Shown piece by piece: positions 1 to 7,155 of a stretch of 16,275 bases of DNA. The notes under the pieces were generated by a model that was not told the origin of the DNA, did not search any database, and saw only the letters and a list, made by a program, of their open reading frames with translations. Positions within the stretch are counted from its first letter, which is position 1, and every line of letters begins with the position of its first letter. Where the stretch lies: NCBI GenBank assembly GCA_034429715.1, contig DAOUFR010000111.1, positions 1 to 16,275 of the forward strand. Direction: 5' to 3'. Origin of the DNA: CAIMUM01 sp034429715. GTDB lineage: Bacteria; Chloroflexota; Dehalococcoidia; GIF9; UBA5629. Position numbers and translations under genes: made by a program.

Positions 1-810
1 ATTTTATATCATCCCAAGGTAGAAAAATCGGAACGTTTCGCCCGCGATATTGAAGGGTTCCTCAAAGGCAAAGGTATCCAATGCTGGATACACTCGTCTT
101 GGGACGAGGGTGAAGCCAGGAAAGCGCTGGCCGGATCCGACCTTGTTATCAGCGTCGGGGGCGACGGCACTATACTGCGCGCTGCACGAATAATCTATCC
201 GCAGGAAATACCCATACTGGGCGTGAATTTCGGCAATCTGGGATTCATGAACGAGCTGGAGGCAGGCGAAGCGCGGGATAAGCTGGTTGAGATCATCGGA
301 GGTGCGGGCTGGATCGAGCAGAGATCGGTGCTGAAAGCTGTGGTCAGATCTTCCGGCAATACCTACCATGCCCTGAACGATGTGGTAATAGGGAGGGGCA
401 GGTTTTTACGGCTGATAAACGTCGAGGTAGCCATCGACGGAGAGGTGTTCACTACCTATCGTGCCGATGCCGTTATAATCTCCACCGCCACAGGCAGCAC
501 AGGCTACTCTCTGGCTGCCAACGGGCCTATCCTTTACCCTGAATCGAGAGATATGCTGATGAAGGCTGTCTGCCCTCATTTAAACATGGATAAGGCTATC
601 GTGCTGTCGCCTTCAACTAAAATTGCGCTGAAGGCCTTTACCAATCACGAAGCGATGATAAGCATGGACGGTCAGGTGGAAGAGCAGTTGGAAAGCGGTG
701 ATGAAGTCGAGGTATGTCTGGCTGAGCAGACCTCGCGCTTTTTGCGCCTGAGGCCGAGAGGCAGCTTCTACAGGACACTGGTATTCAAGTTGAAAGGAAA
801 ATCGTTATGA
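1..810 (+). CDS. nadK: NAD kinase (5' end outside window)
   Basis: NAD kinase phosphorylates NAD to NADP in the cytoplasm. Frame 1 is open from base 1 and gives 269 visible residues. The first residues, ILYHPK, resemble the opening strand of NAD kinases, so probably only a few codons are missing to the left. The nucleotide-binding GGDGT motif is at visible residues 53-57 and is followed by GVNFGNLGFMNE at 74-85. The second family block is also present, with ALNDVVIGRG, the STATGSTGYSLAANGP segment, and an ISMDGQ strand near the C terminus. The ATG at 223 is internal and is not the start, because conserved family sequence continues upstream of it. The stop overlaps the start of the next gene by 4 bp (ATGA), which implies translational coupling in a three-gene operon. 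The assignment is firm. Confidence 0.95.
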   Translation: MLYHPKVEKSERFARDIEGFLKGKGIQCWIHSSWDEGEARKALAGSDLVISVGGDGTILRAARIIYPQEIPILGVNFGNLGFMNELEAGEARDKLVEIIGGAGWIEQRSVLKAVVRSSGNTYHALNDVVIGRGRFLRLINVEVAIDGEVFTTYRADAVIISTATGSTGYSLAANGPILYPESRDMLMKAVCPHLNMDKAIVLSPSTKIALKAFTNHEAMISMDGQVEEQLESGDEVEVCLAEQTSRFLRLRPRGSFYRTLVFKLKGKSL

Positions 811-1271
811 AAGTTGAGAAAGCGACAATTGGCGATGTTAAGAAGATGCACGAACTGGTCAATAAATTTGCCGGCAAAGGCGAGATGCTACCACGTGCCC
901 TCAGCGAGATGTACGAGAATCTGAGGGACTTCTTTGTCATACGTGACAGCAGTGGCAGTGTCGTGGCCTGCGTCGCCCTGCATATCAGCTGGGCCGATCT
1001 GGCTGAGGTGAAGGCACTGGCAGTACATGAAAACAAACACAAGAAAGGTATGGGTGCAGCGCTGATCAAGGCCTGTGTCGGGGAGGCCAAATCGCTGGGC
1101 ATACCGCGCATATTCTGCCTGACCTACAAGCCCGGCTTCTTCCAGAAACAGGGATTTAAAATGGTTGAAAAGATGGATCTGCCGCGAAAAATCTGGGCGG
1201 AATGCTACAGTTGTCCTAAATTTCCTGACTGCGACGAGGTGGCGCTTGTGCTGGATGTAGTGGTGAGCTGA
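807..1271 (+). CDS. GNAT N-acetyltransferase, N-acetylglutamate synthase-like
   Basis: This 154-residue protein has one GNAT fold. The acetyl-CoA pyrophosphate-binding turn is seen as KHKKGMG around residues 77-83, after the strand VKALAVHE. The C-terminal section IWAECYSCPKFPDCDEVAL carries three cysteines (C133, C136, C142) in a C-x2-C-x5-C pattern. From memory, that pattern occurs in short stand-alone GNAT proteins annotated as N-acetylglutamate synthase-like (ArgA-like). The role in arginine synthesis is therefore a family inference. No other arg gene is in the window, so the substrate stays open. The gene starts inside the nadK stop (ATGA) and its own TGA shares one base with the next ATG, so the three genes are probably translated as one coupled unit. 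Confidence 0.72.
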   Translation: MKVEKATIGDVKKMHELVNKFAGKGEMLPRALSEMYENLRDFFVIRDSSGSVVACVALHISWADLAEVKALAVHENKHKKGMGAALIKACVGEAKSLGIPRIFCLTYKPGFFQKQGFKMVEKMDLPRKIWAECYSCPKFPDCDEVALVLDVVVS

Positions 1272-1807
1272 TGACCAAAGAGAAGTTACTTTCGTCAAAG
1301 ACGATTTTCAAGGGTCGGGCGGTCAAGCTAATCCAGAGCACGGTTGAGAAAAGCACAGGCGAAATCGTTGTACGGGAGATCGTCCAACACAGGGATGCTA
1401 TTGCGGCTGTTGTGCTGGATGGACACGGCAATGTCGTTATGGTGCGTCAGTTCAGGGTGCCTACGGGTAAAGATCTGCTGGAAATTCCCGCAGGCGTGAT
1501 GGAGGACGGCGAGAGCCCGGAAGAGTGTGTCAGGCGCGAACTGCAGGAGGAGATAGGCTGCCTTCCACACAAGGTTGCCAGGCTGGGAGGTTTCTACCCG
1601 GCGCCCGGTTATTGCACAGAATATATCCATGTTTTCCTGGCCTCGGAGATGGAGGAGAGCCGACTGGTGGCAGAGGACACAGATGAGATCGATGTTGTGA
1701 AAGTCCCCGTTGAAAAGATAGCCGGCATGATCGATAGCGGAGAGATCTGCGATGCCAAGAGCATTGCCGGCCTGCTGAAATTCCTCTCGATGACACCGGC
1801 CGATTAG
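1271..1807 (+). CDS. Nudix hydrolase, ADP-ribose pyrophosphatase type
   Basis: This 178-residue cytoplasmic hydrolase is predicted to cleave ADP-ribose to AMP and ribose 5-phosphate. The full Nudix box is at residues 75-97: G75, E81, R89-E90, E93-E94 and G96 all sit at consensus spacing. The N-terminal half contains VREIVQHRDAIAAVVLD and VMVRQFRVPTGKDLLEIPAG, which are typical of the ADP-ribose pyrophosphatase subgroup. The stretch GGFYPAPGYCTEYIHVFLA after the box is also typical. It is the last gene of the nadK operon, and a job in pyridine nucleotide housekeeping would fit NAD kinase as a neighbour. Its TAG stop overlaps the converging fumarase beta stop by 4 bp. Nudix substrates are hard to predict exactly, so ADP-ribose is likely but not proven. 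Confidence 0.85.
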   Translation: MTKEKLLSSKTIFKGRAVKLIQSTVEKSTGEIVVREIVQHRDAIAAVVLDGHGNVVMVRQFRVPTGKDLLEIPAGVMEDGESPEECVRRELQEEIGCLPHKVARLGGFYPAPGYCTEYIHVFLASEMEESRLVAEDTDEIDVVKVPVEKIAGMIDSGEICDAKSIAGLLKFLSMTPAD

Positions 1808-2358
1808 GCTTTTCTGTGCGCAGCCTGGCCGCTGTTGTAAAGGTCTCCCCCATATATATCGTTTATCACCACGGCCGGGAAGTCTTCAACCTCCAGACGG
1901 TATACTGCCTCCGCTCCCAGTTCAGGGTAGGCTACGGGTTCGATTTTTTTAATAGAGCGGGAAAGCAGGGCCCCGGCGCCACCAACGGCTGCCAGGTATA
2001 CAGCGCGGCTTCGCAGCATGCTCTTTTTAACCTCGGCAGACCTTCTGCCCTTGCCTATCATGCATTTCAATCCATGCTTGAGCAACAGAGGAGTATATTT
2101 ATCCATACGGCTGCTTGTGGTCGGGCCTGCCGAGCCGACGATATGGCCCGGACGGGCAGGTGTTGGGCCCGTATAGTAAATAGTCTGGCCGTCCGGGTTA
2201 AAGGGCGGATCAATTCCGGCGGCCAGGGCCTCGGTTATCCTTTTATGCGAAGCATCACGAGCGGTCAGCATGCTGCCCGTTAATAGCACGCTGTCTCCAC
2301 ATTTCAACGACCTGATGTCCTTCTTTGAAATGGGCAGCGCTATGCGTTTTACTCTCAT
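1804..2358 (-). CDS. Fumarate hydratase class I, beta (C-terminal) subunit
   Basis: This 184-residue protein is the small half of a two-subunit Fe-S fumarase (TtdB/FumB-C-terminal family). Together with the alpha subunit it hydrates fumarate to malate. Supporting segments are the N-terminal LKCGDSVLLTGSMLTARDASHKRI, the glycine-rich YYTGPTPARPGHIVGSAGPTTSSRMD around residues 61-86, and KCMIGKGRRS followed by AVYLAAVGGAGALLS. All are characteristic of the swivelling beta domain. The length is normal. It starts one base after the alpha stop, so the two subunits are co-translated. An L-tartrate dehydratase is the main alternative in this family, but the neighbouring isocitrate dehydrogenase and aconitase genes favour fumarase. 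The end of the gene overlaps the Nudix gene on the other strand. Confidence 0.9.
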   Translation of the reverse strand: MRVKRIALPISKKDIRSLKCGDSVLLTGSMLTARDASHKRITEALAAGIDPPFNPDGQTIYYTGPTPARPGHIVGSAGPTTSSRMDKYTPLLLKHGLKCMIGKGRRSAEVKKSMLRSRAVYLAAVGGAGALLSRSIKKIEPVAYPELGAEAVYRLEVEDFPAVVINDIYGGDLYNSGQAAHRKA

Positions 2359-2359
2359 T

Positions 2360-3205
2360 TTAAAGCACCGCTTCTCTGTGCCGCGAGCACCAGCATTGCA
2401 TGTTGACTGCCACCGGCATGCTGGCTATATGTGAAGGGAATGCTTCGATATGCACGGCCAGCGCTGTTACGCTGCCGCCGTAGCCCATGGGGCCGATGCC
2501 CAGCATGTTTACATCAGCCAGTATTCTCTTCTCAAGCTCTTTTATCTCGGGATCAGAGTTATGCGAACCGGTTTTACGCAACAGGGATTTCTTGGCCAGC
2601 AGCATGGTCTGCTCGGTAGTTCCACCTATCCCGATACCGAGTATCAGCGGGGGACATGCATTGCTGCCGCACTCATCAACCAGGTTGAGCACATATTCTA
2701 AAATACCTTCATAACCCAGGGAGGGCGGCATAACCGTTAGCCTCGAGCAGTTTTCAGCGCCGCCGCCTTTGGGCAGGACGCATATGCGCAGTCTGTTGCC
2801 GGGCACGATCTCGGTGTGTATGACCGCCGGAGTATTGTCTCCGGTATTTTTCCTGGCTGAGAAGGGCCTGTGCACCATAGATTTGCGCAGATATCCCTCA
2901 GTATATCCCTTTTTGACCCCTTGATTGATTGCTGCTGCGAGGTCGCCGCCGGTAATATGGACGTCCTGGCCGAGCTCCAGAAAAACCACCGCCGTGCCCG
3001 TATCCTGGCAGACAGGCAGAAGGTGATTCTCCGCCGCGGTTATATTCTCGAGTATATATTTAATAGTCTGCCTGCCGAGAGACGACTTTTCCGACCTGCC
3101 TGCGCGCTTCAATGAAGCAATAACGTCAGGAGGCAGGTGGATGCAGGCGTCCTGAAAGAGCGAAGCGACGATCTCGGTTATGGCTCGGCACTGGATTCTT
3201 CGCAT
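2360..3205 (-). CDS. Fumarate hydratase class I, alpha (N-terminal) subunit
   Basis: This 281-residue protein is the Fe-S-binding half of the oxygen-sensitive class I fumarase (TtdA/FumA N-terminal family). Three cysteines suited to holding the [4Fe-4S] cluster are visible in their conserved settings: C66 in LPVCQDTGTAVVF, C153 in GGGAENCSRL, and C184 in SNACPPLILGIGIGG. The opening, RAITEIVASLFQDACIHLPPDV, aligns with the usual N terminus of the family and supports the ATG at 3205. The C terminus PVAVNMQCWCSRHR is also typical. The gene is fourth in the minus-strand TCA operon, 47 bp after isocitrate dehydrogenase and one base before its partner subunit. A use in malate formation or in a partial reductive TCA route is an inference from context. 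Confidence 0.92.
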   Translation of the reverse strand: MRRIQCRAITEIVASLFQDACIHLPPDVIASLKRAGRSEKSSLGRQTIKYILENITAAENHLLPVCQDTGTAVVFLELGQDVHITGGDLAAAINQGVKKGYTEGYLRKSMVHRPFSARKNTGDNTPAVIHTEIVPGNRLRICVLPKGGGAENCSRLTVMPPSLGYEGILEYVLNLVDECGSNACPPLILGIGIGGTTEQTMLLAKKSLLRKTGSHNSDPEIKELEKRILADVNMLGIGPMGYGGSVTALAVHIEAFPSHIASMPVAVNMQCWCSRHREAVL

Positions 3206-3252
3206 AACACTGTCAGACGGGGGGTGGACAATATATCTCCGTGCTGATTATA

Positions 3253-4335
3253 TTACTTTTTAAGCTTTTCTATAACTGCTTCCGCAACCTGTGATGTGCC
3301 TGCGCTGGGCTCGTTGCGGTCCCTGCGCAGGTCGTAGGTAACGTTTTTACCCTCGGCTATTACGGCGCTGATGGCAGCTTCCATACGATCGGCGGCAGAA
3401 TTTTCATCCAGGTACCTCAACATAAGCACGGCCGAGAGCATCTGCGCCATCGGGCTGACCTTGTTCAGTCCGGTATATTTTGGGGCGCTTCCGTGCGTGG
3501 GCTCGAATATAGCCAGTCCATCGCCGATGTTGGCGCCGGGGGCCAGCCCCAGGCCGCCCACCAGTCCTGCGCACAGGTCAGAGATGATGTCCCCGTAGAG
3601 GTTGGGTAGCACCAGCGTATCGAAGCGTTGCGGATTCCTTACAAGCTGCATGCACAGGGCATCGACCAGGACTTCATCGTACTCTATCTCCGGATACTCC
3701 CTGGCCACCTCCCTGGCAGTCGATAAAAACAATCCGTCCGTATATTTCATGATATTGGCCTTGGTTACCGCAGATACCTTTTTACGTCCGTATTTGCGGG
3801 CATATTCGAAGGCATATTTAACGATGCGGCGGGACCCCTGCTCGGAGATGGTCTTAATACTGAATCCCGAATTCCTGTCCAGGCTGCCCTTGAAGCTCTG
3901 CATTATCAGATCATAAAGCTGTGAGGCTTCCGCAGTCCCCCTGGCGAACTCGATGCCTATATATAAGTCCTCGGTGTTTTCCCTGACGATCACCAGGTCC
4001 ACGTTCCGATACAATGTGGTCACCACACCGGGGTAGCTCTTGCACGGCCTCAGGCAGGCGTACAGGTCGAGCTGCTTGCGCAGAGCTACGTTTACACTGC
4101 GGAACCCCTTGCCGATGGGAGTGGTCACCGGACCTTTAAGGGCAACCCTGTTCTTCCTGATGGATTCGAGCGTGGCCTCGGGCAGGGGGGTCCCGTACTT
4201 TTCGACGGCCGCCTCGCCGACTGTATGGATCTCCCAGTCGAATTGGATGCCGGTGGCCTCCAGTACGCTGACGGTGGCCCGGGTAATCTCAGGGCCTATG
4301 CCGTCTCCCGGTATCAGCGTAACGCGATAAGTCAT
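3253..4335 (-). CDS. icd: Isocitrate dehydrogenase, short type, probably NADP-specific
   Basis: This 360-residue beta-decarboxylating dehydrogenase converts isocitrate to 2-oxoglutarate and CO2. Hand alignment to the E. coli enzyme places the substrate residues as S80, N82, R86, R96, R118 and Y125. K192 and D225/D249/D253 correspond to the catalytic lysine and the metal-binding aspartates. The S-x-N in FRSVNVALRKQLDLY argues against 3-isopropylmalate dehydrogenase, which has a different helix here. The four E. coli NADP determinants K344, Y345, Y391 and R395 appear as K286, Y287, Y334 and R338, where NAD enzymes usually have Asp-Ile. The protein is shorter than the roughly 415-residue E. coli enzyme and nearer in size to NAD-type enzymes. 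A ribosome site AGAGG lies 9 nt before the ATG. The gene follows the aconitase small subunit by 29 bp. Homoisocitrate dehydrogenase is the main alternative. Confidence 0.87.
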   Translation of the reverse strand: MTYRVTLIPGDGIGPEITRATVSVLEATGIQFDWEIHTVGEAAVEKYGTPLPEATLESIRKNRVALKGPVTTPIGKGFRSVNVALRKQLDLYACLRPCKSYPGVVTTLYRNVDLVIVRENTEDLYIGIEFARGTAEASQLYDLIMQSFKGSLDRNSGFSIKTISEQGSRRIVKYAFEYARKYGRKKVSAVTKANIMKYTDGLFLSTAREVAREYPEIEYDEVLVDALCMQLVRNPQRFDTLVLPNLYGDIISDLCAGLVGGLGLAPGANIGDGLAIFEPTHGSAPKYTGLNKVSPMAQMLSAVLMLRYLDENSAADRMEAAISAVIAEGKNVTYDLRRDRNEPSAGTSQVAEAVIEKLKK

Positions 4336-4364
4336 TTTACATAACCTCTCAGGCAGACTTTTAT

Positions 4365-4871
4365 TTAGAGTTTCAGGTCACCGTGTTTATTGATGTAGGG
4401 GATCAGCCCGCCTTCGTTTAAAATATTCAACATGGCGGCCGGTATCCTGGTGAAGCTGTAAGTTTCGTTCCTGGTTATATTGCGTATGGTACCCTCATCC
4501 AGGCTGATCTCGAGGGTATCTCCGTCGGCGATGCTATCCGTCGGGCATATCAATGCCGGCACGCCCTGGTTGATGGCGTTCCTGAAGAAGATACGTGCAA
4601 ATGATTTGGCCAGAATAGCGCTCACACCCGCCATTTTTATCACCAGCGGCGCGTGTTCACGACTCGACCCGAGGCCGAAATTGGACCCGGCCACGATGAA
4701 ATCACCGGGCTTGACGAGCTTGACGAAGTCGGGATTGGCGTCTTCCATGGCATGCTTGGCCAGTTCGGGCAGGTTGCTGCGCAGGTGAGCGTATTTACCG
4801 GCTATGATCAGGTCAGTGGATATGTCGTCGCCGAATTTAAACGCCCTGCCTTTGAGAGTGGTCGGTCCCAT
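4365..4871 (-). CDS. Aconitase/isopropylmalate isomerase family, small subunit (LeuD-type)
   Basis: This 168-residue swivel-domain subunit completes the active site of a split hydro-lyase with the large subunit just upstream. It has FGDDISTDLIIAGKY at residues 13-27 and the conserved DFIVAGSNFGLGSSREHAP block at 57-74. That block includes the SSREH substrate-binding loop. AILAKSFARIFFRNAINQGVPAL follows it. The specificity loop after the first strand reads YAHLRSN (residues 27-33). That is neither the plain YLRT of homoaconitases nor a common isopropylmalate isomerase form that I remember, so substrate cannot be read off it. The following isocitrate dehydrogenase and the absence of leuA or leuB make an aconitase role most likely. 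Its ATG shares one base with the large-subunit TAA (TAATG). Confidence 0.85.
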   Translation of the reverse strand: MGPTTLKGRAFKFGDDISTDLIIAGKYAHLRSNLPELAKHAMEDANPDFVKLVKPGDFIVAGSNFGLGSSREHAPLVIKMAGVSAILAKSFARIFFRNAINQGVPALICPTDSIADGDTLEISLDEGTIRNITRNETYSFTRIPAAMLNILNEGGLIPYINKHGDLKL

Positions 4872-6124
4872 TACAGCACCTCTCGTGGATCGGTTATTCT
4901 GCCCGTCAGTGCCGATGCCGCAGCCGTAGCGGTACTCGACAGGTATATGAGCCCTTCGGGATTGCCCATACGGCCTTTGAAGTTGCGGTTGGCCGTGGAG
5001 AGGCAGACCTCTTTATCTCCCAACGCGCCCTGGTGCAGTCCCAGGCAGCCGGCGCATCCCGGAGGAAGTATGATGCCGCCGGCCTCAACGATCGTTTGAA
5101 GATAACCGGCTTTAATAGCCTCGGTATATATCTTTCGTGAGGCCGGGCAGACGATCAGCCTGACCCCTGCGTGTATCTTTTTATTTTTAAATAACGAGGC
5201 TGCTTCAGCCATATCCTCCAGCCGTCCGTTGGTGCAGGTGCCGATAAACACCTGGTCCACCTTGATATCGACCAGAGACCTGGCTGTTGCTGTGTTGTCT
5301 ACTGTGTGGGGCCTGGCGACCACCGGCTCCAGACTATTGGCATCCACCTTGATGGTGCGCTCGTAAACAGCATCGGAGTCTGCGAATACGGGAGCGTATT
5401 CCTTTTCCCGTCCCTGTTTCTTCATGTACTCCCGTGTGATACGGTCGGAGGGGAAGAGTCCGACCTTGGCTCCCGCTTCGATGGCCATATTCGAAATCGT
5501 CAGCCTTTGCCACATGGGCATAGAGTCCACAGTATTTCCGGTGAATTCCAGGGCCTTGTAGGTCGCGCCGTCCGCTCCGATCAATCCGATCAGGTACAGG
5601 ATCAGGTCCTTGGCGCCCACGCCTTTGGAGAATTTTCCCGTCACCTCAATGTGGATCGTCTCGGGCACTCTGAACCAGGTCTTGCCCAGCGACATGGCCA
5701 CCGCCACGTCGCTCGATCCCATCCCGGTTGCGAAGGCTCCCAGGGCACCGGCGGTCACCGTGTGCGAATCGGCGCCCACGATAACGTCGCCCGGCCTGGC
5801 CAGCTTCTCGGCCACGATCTGGTGGCAGACGCCGCATCCGGCATCGAATAGCAGGCAGCCCGTCTCGGTAGCGAATTCCCTGATAAAGATATGGTCGTTC
5901 GAAAGCTGTCGGCTGGGGCTGGGGCTGGCGTGGTCGATGAAAAGGGCCGTTCTTGCGGGTGAGGCCAGCGTCTGCTTCTTGCCCGATTTGAACTGCCTTA
6001 TTGTGAGCGGACCGGTAGTGTCCTGTACGAATACCAGGTCCACAGCAGAGATGACGATATCACCTGCTCGCGCATCGCTGCCAGACTTGTTGCTTAATAT
6101 CTTCTCGCTGATAGTTTTGCCCAT
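4871..6124 (-). CDS. Aconitase/isopropylmalate isomerase family, large subunit (LeuC-type)
   Basis: This 417-residue Fe-S subunit is predicted to isomerise citrate to isocitrate with the small subunit. The three cluster cysteines are C297 in FIGTCTNGR, and C357 and C360 in PPGCAGCLGLHQG. Other conserved blocks are FIDHASPSP near residue 63, GCGVCHQIVAEK at 97-107, GADSHTVTAGALGAFATGMGSSDVA at 118-141 and CPASRKIY at 326-333. A length near 420 matches the archaeal-type LeuC/HacA group rather than the roughly 470-residue enteric LeuC or the 750-890-residue aconitases. A GGAG ribosome site lies 9 nt before the ATG at 6124. It is the first gene of the TCA operon, and an operator-like cluster sits directly in front of it. 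Homoaconitase or isopropylmalate isomerase activity cannot be excluded. Confidence 0.87.
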   Translation of the reverse strand: MGKTISEKILSNKSGSDARAGDIVISAVDLVFVQDTTGPLTIRQFKSGKKQTLASPARTALFIDHASPSPSRQLSNDHIFIREFATETGCLLFDAGCGVCHQIVAEKLARPGDVIVGADSHTVTAGALGAFATGMGSSDVAVAMSLGKTWFRVPETIHIEVTGKFSKGVGAKDLILYLIGLIGADGATYKALEFTGNTVDSMPMWQRLTISNMAIEAGAKVGLFPSDRITREYMKKQGREKEYAPVFADSDAVYERTIKVDANSLEPVVARPHTVDNTATARSLVDIKVDQVFIGTCTNGRLEDMAEAASLFKNKKIHAGVRLIVCPASRKIYTEAIKAGYLQTIVEAGGIILPPGCAGCLGLHQGALGDKEVCLSTANRNFKGRMGNPEGLIYLSSTATAAASALTGRITDPREVL

Positions 6125-6132
6125 GTAAATGA

Positions 6133-6136
6133 ACTC
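6133..6136 (-). promoter_or_regulatory. Ribosome binding site of the aconitase-type large subunit
   Basis: GGAG on the minus strand is followed by 9 nt and the ATG at 6124. It supports that start for the first gene of the TCA operon. Confidence 0.6.
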
Positions 6137-6140
6137 CGGG

Positions 6141-6181
6141 ATAACATGTTATGAAGAATGTTAGAGTGAACATTTTAACAT
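6141..6181 (-). promoter_or_regulatory. AACAT/ATGTT repeat cluster over the probable TCA-operon promoter
   Basis: The pentamer AACAT or its complement ATGTT occurs five times in 39 bp, at 6143-6147, 6146-6150, 6158-6162, 6169-6173 and 6177-6181. Two copies form the perfect 12-bp palindrome ATAACATGTTAT at 6141-6152. AATGTT at 6157-6162 and AACATT at 6169-6174 form a second dyad with a 6-bp spacer. On the minus strand, TGTTAAAAT at 6180-6172 is a fair extended -10 box without a good -35. The repeats would then cover the -10, the start site and the early leader of the aconitase-isocitrate dehydrogenase-fumarase operon. This arrangement suits a transcription factor operator; the regulator is unknown. 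Confidence 0.5.
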
Positions 6182-6321
6182 AGTTTCCCCGCATTTGAGT
6201 AAAGACGCCGCACAGTGCCTGCGGGCAAATGATAAAATACATCTGTATGCATTGAGTGACCAGATGCAGGTGAAGGTATTGCCGGACTGTTAATTCTATA
6301 GATGGTTGGAGTAATGTTAGT

Positions 6322-7155
6322 ATGGATTCATCGGCGATGACACATTGCGGAAAAAGCCTGTTCAGGTGGGGTCAGCGCACCTACATTATGGGCATAATCA
6401 ACCTGTCTCCTGATTCGTTTTCCGGTGATGGATTCCACTCACTGGACTTGGCCCGGCAGAGGGCGCTGCAGATGGTGGAGGAAGGCGCTGATATCATCGA
6501 CGTCGGCGGTGAGTCCACCAGGCCCGATGCCGGCCCGATACCGGCGGACGAGGAAATCGAGAGGGTTGTACCTTTCATAAACAGTATATCAAGAGATATA
6601 GGTGTTCCGGTAAGCATCGACACTTACAAGTGCGAGGTCGCAGTCAGGGCGTTGAATGGCGGGGCCTGTATGATAAACGATGTCTCCGGCTCCGGCGTGG
6701 AATCCGGCATAGTCAGGCTGGCAGCTGAAAAACAGGTGCCTGTTGTATTGACCGGCAACCAAAGGGGTAAAAAGGTCACCGATATCCTCGAAGCAGTAAT
6801 ATCCCAGCTGAAGGATCTTATCGGTCGCTCACTTGCCTGCGGTGTCAGGCCGGAGAATATCATAGTCGATCCGGGTGTGGGATTCGGCAAGACCGTGGAA
6901 CAGAACCTTGAGATAGTCAGGAGGCTGGATGAAATAAAGGTGCTGGGATACCCGGTATTGCTGGGTACGTCGCGCAAATCTTTCATTGCTGCCACCGTAG
7001 GCTCATCACAGGAGGAGCGTTTTATGGGCACGGCTGCTTCATTGGCTATAGGCATTACACGGGGCGCCGATCTGGTGAGGGTACATGACGTGAGACAGAT
7101 GAAGCTGATCTGCCGGATGAGCGATGCCATCGTGGGAAGGAACGCCGGGCAATGA
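6322..7155 (+). CDS. folP: Dihydropteroate synthase
   Basis: This enzyme joins p-aminobenzoate to 6-hydroxymethyl-dihydropterin diphosphate in folate synthesis. The 277-residue TIM barrel has the standard motifs: GIINLSPDSFSGDGF at 24-38, DVGGESTRPDAGP at 60-72, and SIDTYK at 98-103. IND at 118-120, DPGVGFGK at 183-190, GTSRKSF at 215-221 and VRVHD at 252-256 complete the set. The residues equivalent to E. coli N22, D96, N115, D185, K221, R255 and H257 are N27, D100, N119, D183, K219, R253 and H255. The loop that normally reads MHxxG is LTGNQRG at 143-149, so its usual His is missing. GGAG lies 10 nt before the ATG at 6322. The gene opens a folP-folK-PTPS operon, and its TGA overlaps the folK start by 4 bp. 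Confidence 0.94.
   Translation: MDSSAMTHCGKSLFRWGQRTYIMGIINLSPDSFSGDGFHSLDLARQRALQMVEEGADIIDVGGESTRPDAGPIPADEEIERVVPFINSISRDIGVPVSIDTYKCEVAVRALNGGACMINDVSGSGVESGIVRLAAEKQVPVVLTGNQRGKKVTDILEAVISQLKDLIGRSLACGVRPENIIVDPGVGFGKTVEQNLEIVRRLDEIKVLGYPVLLGTSRKSFIAATVGSSQEERFMGTAASLAIGITRGADLVRVHDVRQMKLICRMSDAIVGRNAGQ

Noticed and set aside
223..810. ATG 223 as the start of NAD kinase
   Set aside because: The same frame is open back to base 1 and encodes the GGDGT cofactor motif upstream of 223.
1816..2283. Plus-strand open frame opposite fumarase beta
   Set aside because: Fumarase beta is complete and conserved on the minus strand; the antisense product has no recognisable motif.
3253..4335. Reading this gene as 3-isopropylmalate dehydrogenase (leuB)
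   Set aside because: The substrate helix has the S-x-N-VALRK pattern of isocitrate/homoisocitrate enzymes, and a fumarase and an aconitase-type gene adjoin it.
5306..5851. Plus-strand open frames opposite the aconitase-type large subunit (also 5610-6128)
   Set aside because: They mirror conserved Fe-S enzyme sequence and have low-complexity, His-rich or Pro/Ser-rich products typical of antisense frames.
6208..6225. Short CCGCA/TGCGG hairpin in the folP-aconitase divergent region
   Set aside because: Only five pairs with a 7-nt loop and no T-tract; it is within chance expectation.
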